The notes under the pieces: generated by a model
What the model was told of the DNA's origin: nothing
Seen by the model: only the letters and a program-made list of their open reading frames with translations
The model's database searches: none
Program-made: the position numbers and the translations under genes
In this document: positions 27,633 through 36,875 of the stretch, one piece after another
Position numbering within the stretch: position 1 is the first letter of the stretch
How the letters are laid out: each line of letters begins with the position of its first letter
Assembly (NCBI RefSeq): GCF_024345395.1
Contig: NZ_JAGQBA010000007.1
Location: 84,646 to 148,645, forward strand
Direction of reading: 5' to 3'
DNA length: 64,000 bases
DNA from: Cyanobium sp. Tous-M-B4
GTDB lineage: Bacteria > Cyanobacteriota > Cyanobacteriia > PCC-6307 > Cyanobiaceae

Positions 27633-29840
27633 TTAGCCGAACTTACCCGAGGTAGAAGCAATCAGGAAAGCTGCATACGTGAGTATGTAGCCGATAGTGA
27701 AGTGAGCAAGACCCACAACACGAGCCTGGACGATCGAAAGAGCGACAGGCTTATCGCGCCAGCCAACGAGGTTGGCGAGCGGGGTGCGCTGATGAGCCCA
27801 GACGATGGTCTCGATGAGTTCCTGCCAGTAGCCGCGCCAGGAGATCAGGAACATGAAACCGGTGGCCCAAACCAGGTGACCAAACAGGAACATCCAAGAC
27901 CAGACGGCAAGGTTGTTGCTGCCAAACGGGTTGTAACCGTTGATCAGCTGAGAGGAGTTAAGCCACAGGTAGTCGCGGAACCAACCCATTAGATAGGTGC
28001 TGGATTCGTTGAACTGAGCCACGTTGCCCTGCCAGATGGCGAGGTGCTTCCAGTGCCAGTAGAAGGTGACCCAACCGACGGTATTCAGGGCCCAGAAGAC
28101 GCTCAGATAGAAAGAGTCCCAGGCACTGATGTCGCAGGTACCACCACGGCCGGGGCCGTCGCAGGGGAAGGAATAGCCGAAGTCCTTTTTGTCGGGCATC
28201 AGCTTGGAACCCCGGGCATCCAGGGCACCCTTCACCAGGATCAGAGTCGTGGTGTGCAGACCAAGCGCAATGGCGTGGTGAACAAGGAAATCACCCGGAC
28301 CGATCTGCAGGAAGAGGTCGTTGCCACCATTGATGGCGTCGATCCAACCGGGCAGATAAACCGCACTAGCGGTGCTAGCTGCGGATGCGGAATTGGATAG
28401 CAGCACATCCATGCCGTACATCGCCTTGCCGGAAGCGGCCTGAACGAATTGGGCAAAGACGGGCTCAACCAAGATCTGCTTCTCGGGAGTACCAAATGCC
28501 ACGACCACGTCGTTGTGGACGTAGAGACCCAGGGTGTGGAAGCCAAGGAACAGGGAGACCCAGCTCAAGTGGCTGATTAGGGCTTCCTTGTGCTCGAGCA
28601 TCCGGGCCAACACGTTGTCTTTGTTGGCTTCCGGGTCGTAGTCGCGGATGAAGAAGATCGCACCGTGGGCGAAGGCACCGCACATCAGGAAGATGGCGAT
28701 GTATTGGTGGTGGGTATAAAGCGCAGCCTGCGTTGTGTAGTCCTTAGCGATAAACGCGTAGGACGGCATCGCATACATGTGCTGGGCCACCAGGCTGGTG
28801 ACCACACCCAGAGCTGCCAAAGCCAGACCAAGCTGGAAGTGGAGCGAGTTATTGATCGTGTCGTAGAGGCCCTTGTGGCCAGCGCCGAGGTCACCAGGGG
28901 TGCCCTTGGGTGGGTTGTGGGCTTCCAGAATCTCGCGAATCGAGTGGCCGATACCGAAGTTTGTCCGGTACATGTGGCCAGCGATCACAAAGATGCAACC
29001 GATCGCCAGGTGGTGGTGGGCAATGTCCGTGAGCCAAAGAGCTTCTGTTTGGGGGTGGAAGCCACCCAGGAAGGTAAGGATCGCGGTGCCAGAACCCTCA
29101 GCAGTTCCGAACTGTTGATAGACGGTGTCAGGGTTCTGGGCGTACACGCCCCAGTTGCCGGTGAAGAACGGAGCCAAACCAGCGGGGTGAGGCAGCACTG
29201 AGAGGAAGTTGTCCCACCCAACGTGCTGACCACGGGCCTCAGGGATAGCCACGTGAACCAGGTGACCGGTCCAAGCAATCGAGCTGAAACCAAACAGAAC
29301 CGCCAAGTGGTGGTTTAGGCGGGATTCAGCATTCTTGAACCAGGCCAGGGAAGGCCGGAACTTGGGCTGAAGGTGGAGCCAGCCTGCGAACAGCGCCCAA
29401 GCAGACAGGATCATCATGAAGATGGAACCCTGATAAAGCTCAGCGTTGGTTTTCATCCCGATCGTGTACCACCAGTGGTACAGACCCGAATAAGCAATGT
29501 TCACAGGGGAGGTAGCACCAGCCTGGGTAAAGGCGGCGATAGCTCCCTGGCCGAAGTGGGGATCCCAGATCGCGTGAGCGATGGGACGCACATGCAGAGG
29601 ATCGGCGACCCACTGCTCAAAGTTGCCCTGCCAGGCGATATGGAACAGGTTGCCCGAAACCCAGAGGCCAATGATGGCCAGGTGACCGAAATGGGTGGAG
29701 AACAGCTTTTGGTAAAGCCGCTCCTCGGTCATGCCGTCGTGGCTCTCGAAATCGTGAGCCGTGGCAATGCCGTACCAAATCCGGCGGGTTGTCGGGTCCT
29801 GTGCCAGACCCTGGCTGAACGAAGGAAATTTCGTTGCCAT
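27633..29840 (-). CDS. psaB: Photosystem I P700 apoprotein A2
   Basis: PsaB forms, with PsaA, the reaction-centre heterodimer that binds P700, the electron carriers and most antenna chlorophyll. The 735 residues start [16 protein letters not shown]. The Fx-ligating loop [18 protein letters not shown] gives two of the four Cys that hold the 4Fe-4S cluster. Eleven transmembrane helices with many His ligands are expected and the hydrophobic pattern agrees. It begins 19 nt after psaA. Confidence 0.98.
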   Translation of the reverse strand: MATKFPSFSQGLAQDPTTRRIWYGIATAHDFESHDGMTEERLYQKLFSTHFGHLAIIGLWVSGNLFHIAWQGNFEQWVADPLHVRPIAHAIWDPHFGQGAIAAFTQAGATSPVNIAYSGLYHWWYTIGMKTNAELYQGSIFMMILSAWALFAGWLHLQPKFRPSLAWFKNAESRLNHHLAVLFGFSSIAWTGHLVHVAIPEARGQHVGWDNFLSVLPHPAGLAPFFTGNWGVYAQNPDTVYQQFGTAEGSGTAILTFLGGFHPQTEALWLTDIAHHHLAIGCIFVIAGHMYRTNFGIGHSIREILEAHNPPKGTPGDLGAGHKGLYDTINNSLHFQLGLALAALGVVTSLVAQHMYAMPSYAFIAKDYTTQAALYTHHQYIAIFLMCGAFAHGAIFFIRDYDPEANKDNVLARMLEHKEALISHLSWVSLFLGFHTLGLYVHNDVVVAFGTPEKQILVEPVFAQFVQAASGKAMYGMDVLLSNSASAASTASAVYLPGWIDAINGGNDLFLQIGPGDFLVHHAIALGLHTTTLILVKGALDARGSKLMPDKKDFGYSFPCDGPGRGGTCDISAWDSFYLSVFWALNTVGWVTFYWHWKHLAIWQGNVAQFNESSTYLMGWFRDYLWLNSSQLINGYNPFGSNNLAVWSWMFLFGHLVWATGFMFLISWRGYWQELIETIVWAHQRTPLANLVGWRDKPVALSIVQARVVGLAHFTIGYILTYAAFLIASTSGKFG

Positions 29841-29859
29841 TGGGAGAGGTCAGAAAAGG

Positions 29860-32163
29860 TCAGCCGACCGCGACGATGCGGGCCAGGAAGAATGCCCAGG
29901 TTGTTGCAATACCGCCCAGCAAATAGTGAGCGACACCGACAGCACGGCCCTGGGTAATGGAAAGCGCCCGCGGTTGGATGGCGGGTGCAACCCTCAGCTT
30001 GTTGTGAGCCCAGACGATGGACTCGATCAGCTCTTGCCAGTAGCCGCGGCCACTGAACAGGAACATCAGGCTGAAGGCCCAGATGAAGTGGGCTCCAAGG
30101 AACATCAAGCCGTAAGCACTGGAACTCGAGCCGTAGCTGTTGATCACCTGTGCGGCTTGAGCCCAGAGGAAGTCCCGCAGCCAACCATTAATAGTGATGG
30201 CGCTTTGGGCAAAGTTGCCGTTGGTGATGTGCTGGACGCTGCCATCAGCGTTGACGGTGCCCCACACGTCGCTCTGCATCTTCCAGGAGAAGTGGAAAAT
30301 GACGATCGACAGGGAGTTGTACATCCAGAACAGGCCAAGGAACACATGGTCCCAAGCCGACACCTGGCAGGTACCGCCACGGCCAGGGCCGTCGCAGGGG
30401 AAGCGGAAGCCAAGATTCGCCTTGTCAGGAACGAGGCGGGAGCTACGCGCATACAACACGCCCTTCAGCAGGATCAGCACGGTGACGTGGATCGTGAAGG
30501 CGTGGATGTGGTGGACCATGAAGTCGGCCGTTCCCAAAGGAATCGGACCGGCGGCCACCTTGCCGCCCACCGCTACAACGGTGCCGTTGAACACTTCGCT
30601 CACACCCGCGAGGGCGTTGGGCGCAGTGCCACCTGCAGCAGCAGCATGCAGACCCTGAATCCACTGCGCAAAGACAGGCTTCAGGGCAATGGCGGAGTCG
30701 CTGAACATGTCTTGGGGACGCCCCAAGGCACGCATCGTGTCGTTGTGGATGTAAAGGCCAAAGCTGTGGAAGCCGAGCCAGATGCACACCCAGTTGAGGT
30801 GGCTGATCAGGGCATCACGAGCTTTAAGTACCCGGTCCAGCACGTTATCGACGTGCTTGGCGGGGTCGTAATCGCGAATCATCGCGATAGCGGCGTGCGC
30901 ACCAGCACCCACAACTAAGAAACCACCGATCCACATGTGATGGGTGAAGATCGACAGCTGGGTGGGGTAATCAATCCCGATATAGGGATAGGGAGGCATC
31001 GCATACATGTGCTGGGCCACGATGATGCTCAGAGAGCCGAGCATCGCCAGGTTCACAGCCAGTTGGGCGTGCCAGCTGGTGGTCATGAACTCGAAGAGTC
31101 CGTCATGACCATTGGGAGCGGGGAACAGCAGGGGATCGCCCTTCTGGCCCTGGAGAATCTCCTTGATGCTGTGACCAATGCCCCAGTTGGTGCGATACAT
31201 GTGGCCAGCCACGATGAACAACACCGCGATCGCCAAGTGGTGATGTGCGATGTCGGTCATCCAGAGGCTGCCGGTCACAGGATTCAACCCACCTTTAAAG
31301 GTGAGGAAATCGCTATAAGCGGCCCAGTTGCCCGTGAAGAAGGCTGAAACGCCAGCCCCGAAACCGGGGAATATCTGGGCGATCACGTCCTGGTTCAGGA
31401 ACTCGTGGGGCAGGGGAATGTCGGCGTAAGTGGCGATGGTTTTGCCATTGAGCGCCAGCGGCTGGCCGGCGTCGATGGCGTCCATCAGCGCGGTGGTGGG
31501 CAGGGACACATGCAGCAGGTGTCCTGTCCAGGAGAGAGATCCCAGACCGAGCAGGCCGGCCAGATGGTGGTTGAGCATCGACTCAACGTTCTGGAACCAC
31601 TCGAGCTTGGGAGCCGCCTTGTGGTAATGGAAGACGCCGGCATTGAGCATCAAGCCGGCCATCACCAACGCACCGATGGCCAGGGCCATCAGCTGGGTTT
31701 CATTGGTGATGCCCCAGGCCCTCCAGACATGGAAGAGGCCGGAGGTGATCTGAATGCCGTGGAACCCGGCACCCATGTCTCCATTGAGAATTTCCTGGCC
31801 GAAAATGGGCCACACCACCTGCGCCGAAGGCTTTACGTGCAGGGGATCGGTCAACCAACCGGTGTAGTTGGAGAAGCGCGCTCCATGGAAGAAGGCGCCA
31901 CTCAGCCAGATAAAGATGACGGCCAAATGGCCGAAGTGAGCCGAAAAGATCTTGCGAGAGACCTCTTCAAGGTCACTCGTGTGACTGTCGAAATCGTGAG
32001 CATTGGCGTGGAGGTTCCAAACCCAGGTGGTGGTTTTGGGACCTTTGGCAAGGCTGCGATCGAAATGGCCGGGCTTGCCGAACAATTCGAAGGTGGCCGG
32101 AACTGGGTTCCGGTCGACCATGGCCTTCGCCTTTTCCCCACGCTCTGGTGGGCTGATGGTCAT
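29860..32163 (-). CDS. psaA: Photosystem I P700 apoprotein A1
   Basis: PsaA is the partner of PsaB in the photosystem I core. The 767 residues start [17 protein letters not shown], the family N-terminus. The Fx loop [18 protein letters not shown] supplies the other two cluster Cys. A frame that stays open upstream to 32328 was not taken as coding because it runs through a palindromic leader and has no family resemblance. It is the first gene of psaAB. Confidence 0.98.
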   Translation of the reverse strand: MTISPPERGEKAKAMVDRNPVPATFELFGKPGHFDRSLAKGPKTTTWVWNLHANAHDFDSHTSDLEEVSRKIFSAHFGHLAVIFIWLSGAFFHGARFSNYTGWLTDPLHVKPSAQVVWPIFGQEILNGDMGAGFHGIQITSGLFHVWRAWGITNETQLMALAIGALVMAGLMLNAGVFHYHKAAPKLEWFQNVESMLNHHLAGLLGLGSLSWTGHLLHVSLPTTALMDAIDAGQPLALNGKTIATYADIPLPHEFLNQDVIAQIFPGFGAGVSAFFTGNWAAYSDFLTFKGGLNPVTGSLWMTDIAHHHLAIAVLFIVAGHMYRTNWGIGHSIKEILQGQKGDPLLFPAPNGHDGLFEFMTTSWHAQLAVNLAMLGSLSIIVAQHMYAMPPYPYIGIDYPTQLSIFTHHMWIGGFLVVGAGAHAAIAMIRDYDPAKHVDNVLDRVLKARDALISHLNWVCIWLGFHSFGLYIHNDTMRALGRPQDMFSDSAIALKPVFAQWIQGLHAAAAGGTAPNALAGVSEVFNGTVVAVGGKVAAGPIPLGTADFMVHHIHAFTIHVTVLILLKGVLYARSSRLVPDKANLGFRFPCDGPGRGGTCQVSAWDHVFLGLFWMYNSLSIVIFHFSWKMQSDVWGTVNADGSVQHITNGNFAQSAITINGWLRDFLWAQAAQVINSYGSSSSAYGLMFLGAHFIWAFSLMFLFSGRGYWQELIESIVWAHNKLRVAPAIQPRALSITQGRAVGVAHYLLGGIATTWAFFLARIVAVG

Positions 32164-32643
32164 CGAGACGTTCCTCGAGGGACGGGATCGAGGTGGTGGG
32201 TCCACCCCTGCAGCAGGCCGGAGAGCCTGCCGTTGGGCCCCATGAACGATCGGCGGCCGAGGCCTCCGATCGTTCATGGGCACCAGCCGGGAAGGGGGTC
32301 CACGAAAACGCAAAACCGCTTGCCACAACTGGAGCTTTGGGCCCCAATTAGGGGACCGCTCGCCGAAGTATAGGGGTCGTTTCCGAGAGGTTTTGACTAG
32401 CAGTTACAAAGGTTCAATCCCGGCGCTTCCCAGGCCAGCACAGGGCTTTACAGAACAGAAAGAATCATCAACTTCAACCATCTTGCGGGAGATTTTTTAT
32501 TACTTAGAGAGCGTCAAAAACAGCCGTCTGCCGCATCCCGTTTCCCCGGGGTGGCACCGGCCAGCAGAATGCATCCACTACAAGCTGAGCAACCCAGAGT
32601 GGGCGCAGGCAGCGCAACCCATCCAGCCCTCCCGTGTCGCCCC
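32164..32643. promoter_or_regulatory. psaA leader and promoter region, divergent from a lipoprotein gene
   Basis: This 480-bp region contains the psaA promoter and long leader. On the minus strand a TATACT at 32372-32367 is a plausible -10, putting the start near 32360 and the leader at about 200 nt. Upstream, GTTACAAA at 32403 and TTTACAGA at 32447 resemble half-sites of HLR1, the RpaB-binding element known at photosystem I promoters; neither has a good second half. The leader holds the inverted repeat at 32239-32280. The rightward lipoprotein promoter must also lie here. Confidence 0.5.
32239..32280. repeat. Perfect 15-bp inverted repeat in the psaA leader
   Basis: CCCATGAACGATCGG (32239-32253) and CCGATCGTTCATGGG (32266-32280) are exact reverse complements around a 12-nt spacer that itself contains GGCC-GA-GGCC. 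In psaA mRNA this would form a very stable hairpin about 75 nt before the start codon. No T-run follows, so it is not a standard terminator. Confidence 0.85.
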
Positions 32644-33987
32644 ATGCGATGGCGTCAGAGACTGCTAGCGGTCCTGCTAGTGGCAGTGTTGATGTTGTTG
32701 GCAGGCTGCAATCGAGTAGCCGCTAGCCGCAGCAGCGGCCTAGCCCCAGCTCCTCTTCCAGTCCAAGGGCCAAGTGGCCGCTTGCAGGAAGTTGCGCCAC
32801 CTGCCGCCGTACAACAAGTTCAAGCGGCCCTCGCCGAACGCCAGCCCCAGGTAACGATCCAGATCCCGCGAAATGGCAGCGATCTGCCAGGCGGGCCGGT
32901 CAAGTTGCAAGTGGAGGTTCGTGATTGGCCTTTAGTTGATGCGGGAGGGCTCGGGCTGGGGCCTCACCTGGTGGTGCAAGTTGATGACCTACCGCCCCAA
33001 CGCCTCACCGCTTCACGCTCTGGACAATTCCCAACTCGTCTGGACGCCGAACTTCCGCCCCTGGGCCCGGGCAGCCATCGCCTTACCGCCTATGCGGCCA
33101 AACCCTGGGGGGAAGTGGTGAAAAGTCCAGGCGCCTGGGACCAGGTGCGGGTAAACCGGGTGGCCGCCAATCCGCTGGCCACTCCCCAGCTGGGCACACC
33201 CCAATTGATCGGCGTAAGCACAGCAGATCTGGCCGCTCGCGAACCGGTGCTGCTCGACTGGCTGTTAATAGACGCTCCCCTCCAGGGCCTGCGCGACAAC
33301 GACGGCAGCTGGCGCCTGCGGGTGACGGTCAACGGGGACAGTTTTTTGGTGGATCAGAACTCGCCTCTGTGGCTCAAGGGCTGGCACAGCGGCAGCAACA
33401 GCGTGCTGATGGAGCTGGTTGATGGCCGCGGCGCCCCCCTTAACCCCCCTTTCAACACCTTGGTGAACGAGGTGACGATTAATAGTTCCTTGCCCACGCC
33501 CAGTTGGCAGCGGGGGCGCCTGGATGCCAGCGAGTTAGCCCAGCTGCTGGGAGAGCAGCCTGCAACGCCGGCGGCTCCAGAACCAGAACCTGAACCAGTC
33601 CCAGAGGCACCAGTAGTAGCAATAGAAATCAATCCGCCGCCGGTCAGCGAGCCCCAAAGCGTGGCTGAACCGTTGCCCGCAACTGAGCCCCAATCCCCAC
33701 TTGAACCGGAAGCTTCGCCGGAACCAGAATCGCCAGCCGAACCCGAGCCCCTGCCTGAGCCGGAACAACTGCCTGAGCTGGAGCCCGCTGTTGAAGCTGA
33801 GTTAGCCGAACCTGCGCAGCAAGATGCCCCACCAGCGGCCGCCAGCTCTACGGCCCCCACTGATCGGATCAGCACCTCCACCAGCCTGGGGGGGTCGGCC
33901 CGCAGCCAGCTAAATCCAGATGGTTCCCTGCTCAAGCCCAAGGCGCCCGGTCCCCTGGCCGGGCTGCGTCAGAAGCTAGGTACGTGA
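32644..33987 (+). CDS. Putative lipoprotein with Pro/Glu-rich C-terminal region
   Basis: A 447-residue protein of unknown function. The first 22 residues are a lipoprotein signal (basic n-region, Leu/Val/Ala core, lipobox LAGC with Cys22). Residues of about 75-320 look globular, with a possible Ig-like beta fold (VTIQIPRNGSDLPGGPVKLQ). The last third is dominated by Pro-Glu repeats (PEPEPEP, PEPESPAEPEPLPEPEQ), which could span the periplasm or peptidoglycan. I chose the ATG at 32644; an earlier in-frame start at 32551 would bury the signal. It overlaps the next gene by 4 nt (GTGA). Confidence 0.75.
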   Translation: MRWRQRLLAVLLVAVLMLLAGCNRVAASRSSGLAPAPLPVQGPSGRLQEVAPPAAVQQVQAALAERQPQVTIQIPRNGSDLPGGPVKLQVEVRDWPLVDAGGLGLGPHLVVQVDDLPPQRLTASRSGQFPTRLDAELPPLGPGSHRLTAYAAKPWGEVVKSPGAWDQVRVNRVAANPLATPQLGTPQLIGVSTADLAAREPVLLDWLLIDAPLQGLRDNDGSWRLRVTVNGDSFLVDQNSPLWLKGWHSGSNSVLMELVDGRGAPLNPPFNTLVNEVTINSSLPTPSWQRGRLDASELAQLLGEQPATPAAPEPEPEPVPEAPVVAIEINPPPVSEPQSVAEPLPATEPQSPLEPEASPEPESPAEPEPLPEPEQLPELEPAVEAELAEPAQQDAPPAAASSTAPTDRISTSTSLGGSARSQLNPDGSLLKPKAPGPLAGLRQKLGT

Positions 33988-35819
33988 CTTCACCAAACAA
34001 CCGCCCCGAGCAGGCCGCGCCGCGCGCCCGCCGCTGGGGCCTGGGCTTCAGCCCTGCCAGCGCCCCCGTGCTGGACCAGCTCCTTCAGGCCGGCCTGATC
34101 GACTCCCAGGTGGGACCTGACGACCAGCACGCCGCAGGGGATTGCTTAATTGAGCAGTGGTCAACGGCCAGCGGCTTTGTAGTCGTTGGTGCCTGTGGCC
34201 TTGTGACCAGGCTGATTGCGCCGCTGCTCGGGAATAAAACGAGCGATCCTGCCGTGGTGGTGGTGGATCCCCAGGGTCGGTTCGCCATTCCCCTGCTAGG
34301 CGGGCACGCGGCCGGGGCCGAGCGACTGAGCCACCAGATTGCCGCCTGCCTGGGCGGCCAGGCTGTGCTCACCGGGGCAACGGCTGCAGCAGGCTTACTG
34401 AGCCTCGACAGCTTCGGCAAAGACTGGGGTTGGCAGCGGGGGCAGGGCGATTGGAGCGCCCTGATGCGTAAGGCAGCCCATGTGGATCAACCGCTGCGGC
34501 TGGAAGCTCACCACGGCAGCCGCCGCTGGCTAGAGCTCGAGGCCGCCACCTGCCTGCTAGAGCGCGCTGGTGACTCTGGCAGTGGCTCTGGCGAGAACCC
34601 AGAGGCAGATCTGGTCGTAGATATCCACACCGGCGCTGGCTGCCGCTGGCATCCGCCGAGCCTTTGGCTTGGTATGGGCTGTGAACGCAACACCAGCCTG
34701 AGCCTGCTGGAGCGCTTGCTGGAACAGACCCTGGGCGACCAGCAATTGGCACCTGAATCCGTAGCTGGTTTGGCAAGCATCGACCGCAAGGCCGATGAGC
34801 CGGCCCTGCTTGCTCTAGCAGCTAAAAGAGGCTGGCCAGTGCGCTGGTTTGGGGCCGATTCCCTAGCTGCAGTGCCAGTACCCACCCCATCGGCGGCCGT
34901 GGCCCAAGAAATGGGCACCGCCAGCGTGGCCGAGGCCGCAGCCCTGCTGGCAGCTGGCCCCGCAGCCCAATTGCTGCAAACCAAGCGCATCGAGCATGCC
35001 AACCCAGGCGAGCTCGGGGCAGCCACCCTGGCAGTGGCTCTGGCAGAGAGTCAATGGGCTCCCGAGCGGGGCCAGCTACATCTAGTGGGCAGTGGCCCGG
35101 GCAGCCTGGAGCTGCTCACTGCGGATGCCCGCCGCGCCCTAGCGGAAGCCACGGTGTGGGTGGGCTACGGCCTCTACCTCGACCTGCTTGAACCGCTGCG
35201 GCGACCTGATCAGCTGCGCTGGAACGGCCAACTCACCGAGGAACGGGCCCGCTGCGCCCTGGCCCTGGAATTAGCGAGCCAGGGGCTGAATGTGGCCCTG
35301 GTCTCTTCTGGCGACAGCGGCATCTACGCCATGGCCGGCCTGGCCCTGGAGCTTTGGCTGGCCAGCCCAGCCGATGGCCGGCCCAGCTTCAGCGTGCATC
35401 CGGGCATCTCGGCCCTGCAACTCGCCGCTGCAAGGGCCGGAGCTCCCTTGATGCATGATTTCTGCACCATCAGCCTCAGCGACCGACTCACCCCTTGGGA
35501 AGTGATCGAAAAGCGGCTGCAAGCAGCGGCTGCGGGAGACTTTGTAGTAGCCCTCTACAACCCCCGCTCCCTTGGCCGCGACTGGCAACTGGCCCGAGCC
35601 AGGGAGCTGCTGCTGGAGGGCCGGCCGGCCTCAACACCGGTAGCCCTGGCCCGCCAACTAGGGCGAGCCGATGAGGCCGTCAGCCTGCATAGCCTTGGCG
35701 AATTACCGGTGGAGCAAGTGGACATGCTGACCCTGGTGCTGATTGGCAATAGCAGCAGCTACGCCAAAGACGGACGCATGGTGACCCCCAGGGGTTACCC
35801 GGGAGCCGAGCTCAGCTGA
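33984..35819 (+). CDS. cobJ: CbiG-CobJ fusion (cobalamin biosynthesis, precorrin-3B C17-methyltransferase)
   Basis: A 611-residue fusion. The N-terminal part (about 1-350) resembles CbiG, with GVVVGACG-like and DPQGRFAIPLLGGHAAGAERL segments and MGCERNTSLSLLERLLEQTL. The C-terminal part (about 365-605) is an SAM-dependent corrin methyltransferase: LHLVGSGPGSLELLT, VSSGDSGIYAMAGLALEL and VHPGISALQLAAARAGAPL. CobJ/CbiH methylates C17 and contracts the ring, and CbiG opens the lactone next, so the fusion joins consecutive steps. The GTG start overlaps the lipoprotein stop. Confidence 0.92.
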   Translation: MTSPNNRPEQAAPRARRWGLGFSPASAPVLDQLLQAGLIDSQVGPDDQHAAGDCLIEQWSTASGFVVVGACGLVTRLIAPLLGNKTSDPAVVVVDPQGRFAIPLLGGHAAGAERLSHQIAACLGGQAVLTGATAAAGLLSLDSFGKDWGWQRGQGDWSALMRKAAHVDQPLRLEAHHGSRRWLELEAATCLLERAGDSGSGSGENPEADLVVDIHTGAGCRWHPPSLWLGMGCERNTSLSLLERLLEQTLGDQQLAPESVAGLASIDRKADEPALLALAAKRGWPVRWFGADSLAAVPVPTPSAAVAQEMGTASVAEAAALLAAGPAAQLLQTKRIEHANPGELGAATLAVALAESQWAPERGQLHLVGSGPGSLELLTADARRALAEATVWVGYGLYLDLLEPLRRPDQLRWNGQLTEERARCALALELASQGLNVALVSSGDSGIYAMAGLALELWLASPADGRPSFSVHPGISALQLAAARAGAPLMHDFCTISLSDRLTPWEVIEKRLQAAAAGDFVVALYNPRSLGRDWQLARARELLLEGRPASTPVALARQLGRADEAVSLHSLGELPVEQVDMLTLVLIGNSSSYAKDGRMVTPRGYPGAELS

Positions 35820-35824
35820 AAGAA

Positions 35825-35898
35825 TCGGGATGACAGGATTCGAACCTGCGGCCCCTTCGTCCCGAACGAAGTGCGCTACCAAGCTGCGCCACATCCCG
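35825..35898 (-). tRNA. trnP: tRNA-Pro (anticodon CGG)
   Basis: A 74-nt cloverleaf with acceptor stem CGGGATG/CATCCCG and discriminator A. The anticodon stem CTTCG/CGAAG holds the loop TTCGGGA, giving CGG, and the T-arm has GGTTCGAATCC. CCA is not encoded. It lies between cobJ and lipA on the opposite strand to both. Confidence 0.96.
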
Positions 35899-36005
35899 AT
35901 GAGGCGAGTTTAGGGGATCAACTCGGCTGTAGGCCTTGGCCTGCCGCTGGCTTTCTAAAGTTGGTTTTAGCCCTTCTTCTGGCCCCCCGGGGCCCTACTG
36001 GCGCC

Positions 36006-36875
36006 TTGCTCAAACCCGACTGGCTGCGCGTCAAGGCCCCCCAGCGGGAGCGCATTGGTGAGGTGGCAGACCTGCTGCAGGATCTCAAGCTCAACACCGT
36101 CTGCCAGGAGGCCAGCTGCCCCAACATTGGCGAGTGCTTTGCCGGCGGCACGGCCACCTTTTTGATCATGGGGCCCGGCTGCACCCGCGCTTGCCCCTAT
36201 TGCGACATCGATTTCGACAAGAGCGTACGGGAGCTCGATCCCAGCGAACCTGAACGACTCGGCGAAGCCGTAGCCCGCCTGGGCCTGAGCCACGTGGTCA
36301 TCACCTCGGTTAACCGCGACGACCTGGTAGACGGCGGCGCCAGCCAGTTTGTGGCCTGCATCGCGCAGGTGCGCCAGCGCTCACCACTCACCACGATCGA
36401 GCTACTGATCCCCGATTTCTGCGGCAACTGGGAGGCGCTGGCCGCGGTGATGGAAGGCGCCCCTGAGGTGCTCAATCACAACATCGAAACCGTGCCCAGG
36501 CTCTACAAAAAAGCTAGGCCCCAGGGCATCTACGAGCGCTCCCTAGAGCTGCTGCAGCGGGTGCGTAGCGGCTGGCCGCGCACCTACACCAAATCCGGCC
36601 TGATGACTGGCCTGGGCGAAAGCGACACCGAGGTGCTCGATGTGATGGCCGATCTACGCCGACATCAGGTGGACATCGTCACCATCGGCCAGTACCTCTC
36701 GCCAGGCCCCAAACATCTGCCAGTGGATCGCTTCGTGACCCCGGAACAATTTGCGGCGTTCAAGCAGCACGGTGAGCAGGAGCTCGGCTTCCTACAAGTG
36801 GTGAGCAGCCCGCTCACCCGCAGCAGCTATCACGCCGGCGAGGTGCAGCGGCTGATGCGGGAGTATCCGCGCTAA
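36006..36875 (+). CDS. lipA: Lipoyl synthase
   Basis: LipA inserts two sulfurs into protein-bound octanoyl chains, a radical SAM reaction with two 4Fe-4S clusters. The auxiliary cluster motif [12 protein letters not shown] and the radical SAM motif CTRACPYC are both present, as is the C-terminal RSSYHA whose Ser is a cluster ligand. I chose the TTG at 36006 ([13 protein letters not shown], 289 residues), matching recalled homologues; the frame is open back into tRNA-Pro but that part is not LipA-like. No Shine-Dalgarno is seen. The end overlaps glsF by 4 nt, tail to tail. Confidence 0.92.
   Translation: MLKPDWLRVKAPQRERIGEVADLLQDLKLNTVCQEASCPNIGECFAGGTATFLIMGPGCTRACPYCDIDFDKSVRELDPSEPERLGEAVARLGLSHVVITSVNRDDLVDGGASQFVACIAQVRQRSPLTTIELLIPDFCGNWEALAAVMEGAPEVLNHNIETVPRLYKKARPQGIYERSLELLQRVRSGWPRTYTKSGLMTGLGESDTEVLDVMADLRRHQVDIVTIGQYLSPGPKHLPVDRFVTPEQFAAFKQHGEQELGFLQVVSSPLTRSSYHAGEVQRLMREYPR

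Noticed and set aside
29761..32373. Plus-strand open frames of 385 and 322 codons opposite psaA
   Set aside because: They mirror psaA. The second one even repeats a peptide also read on the minus strand, because it runs through the palindrome at 32239-32280.
32403..32454. Complete HLR1 elements at psaA
   Set aside because: Only single half-sites match; the second half of the direct repeat is poor at both places, so they are mentioned only as a possibility.
33580..33790. DNA tandem repeat in the lipoprotein gene
   Set aside because: The repetition is at protein level (Pro-Glu codons vary), so it is described as a domain, not as a DNA repeat.
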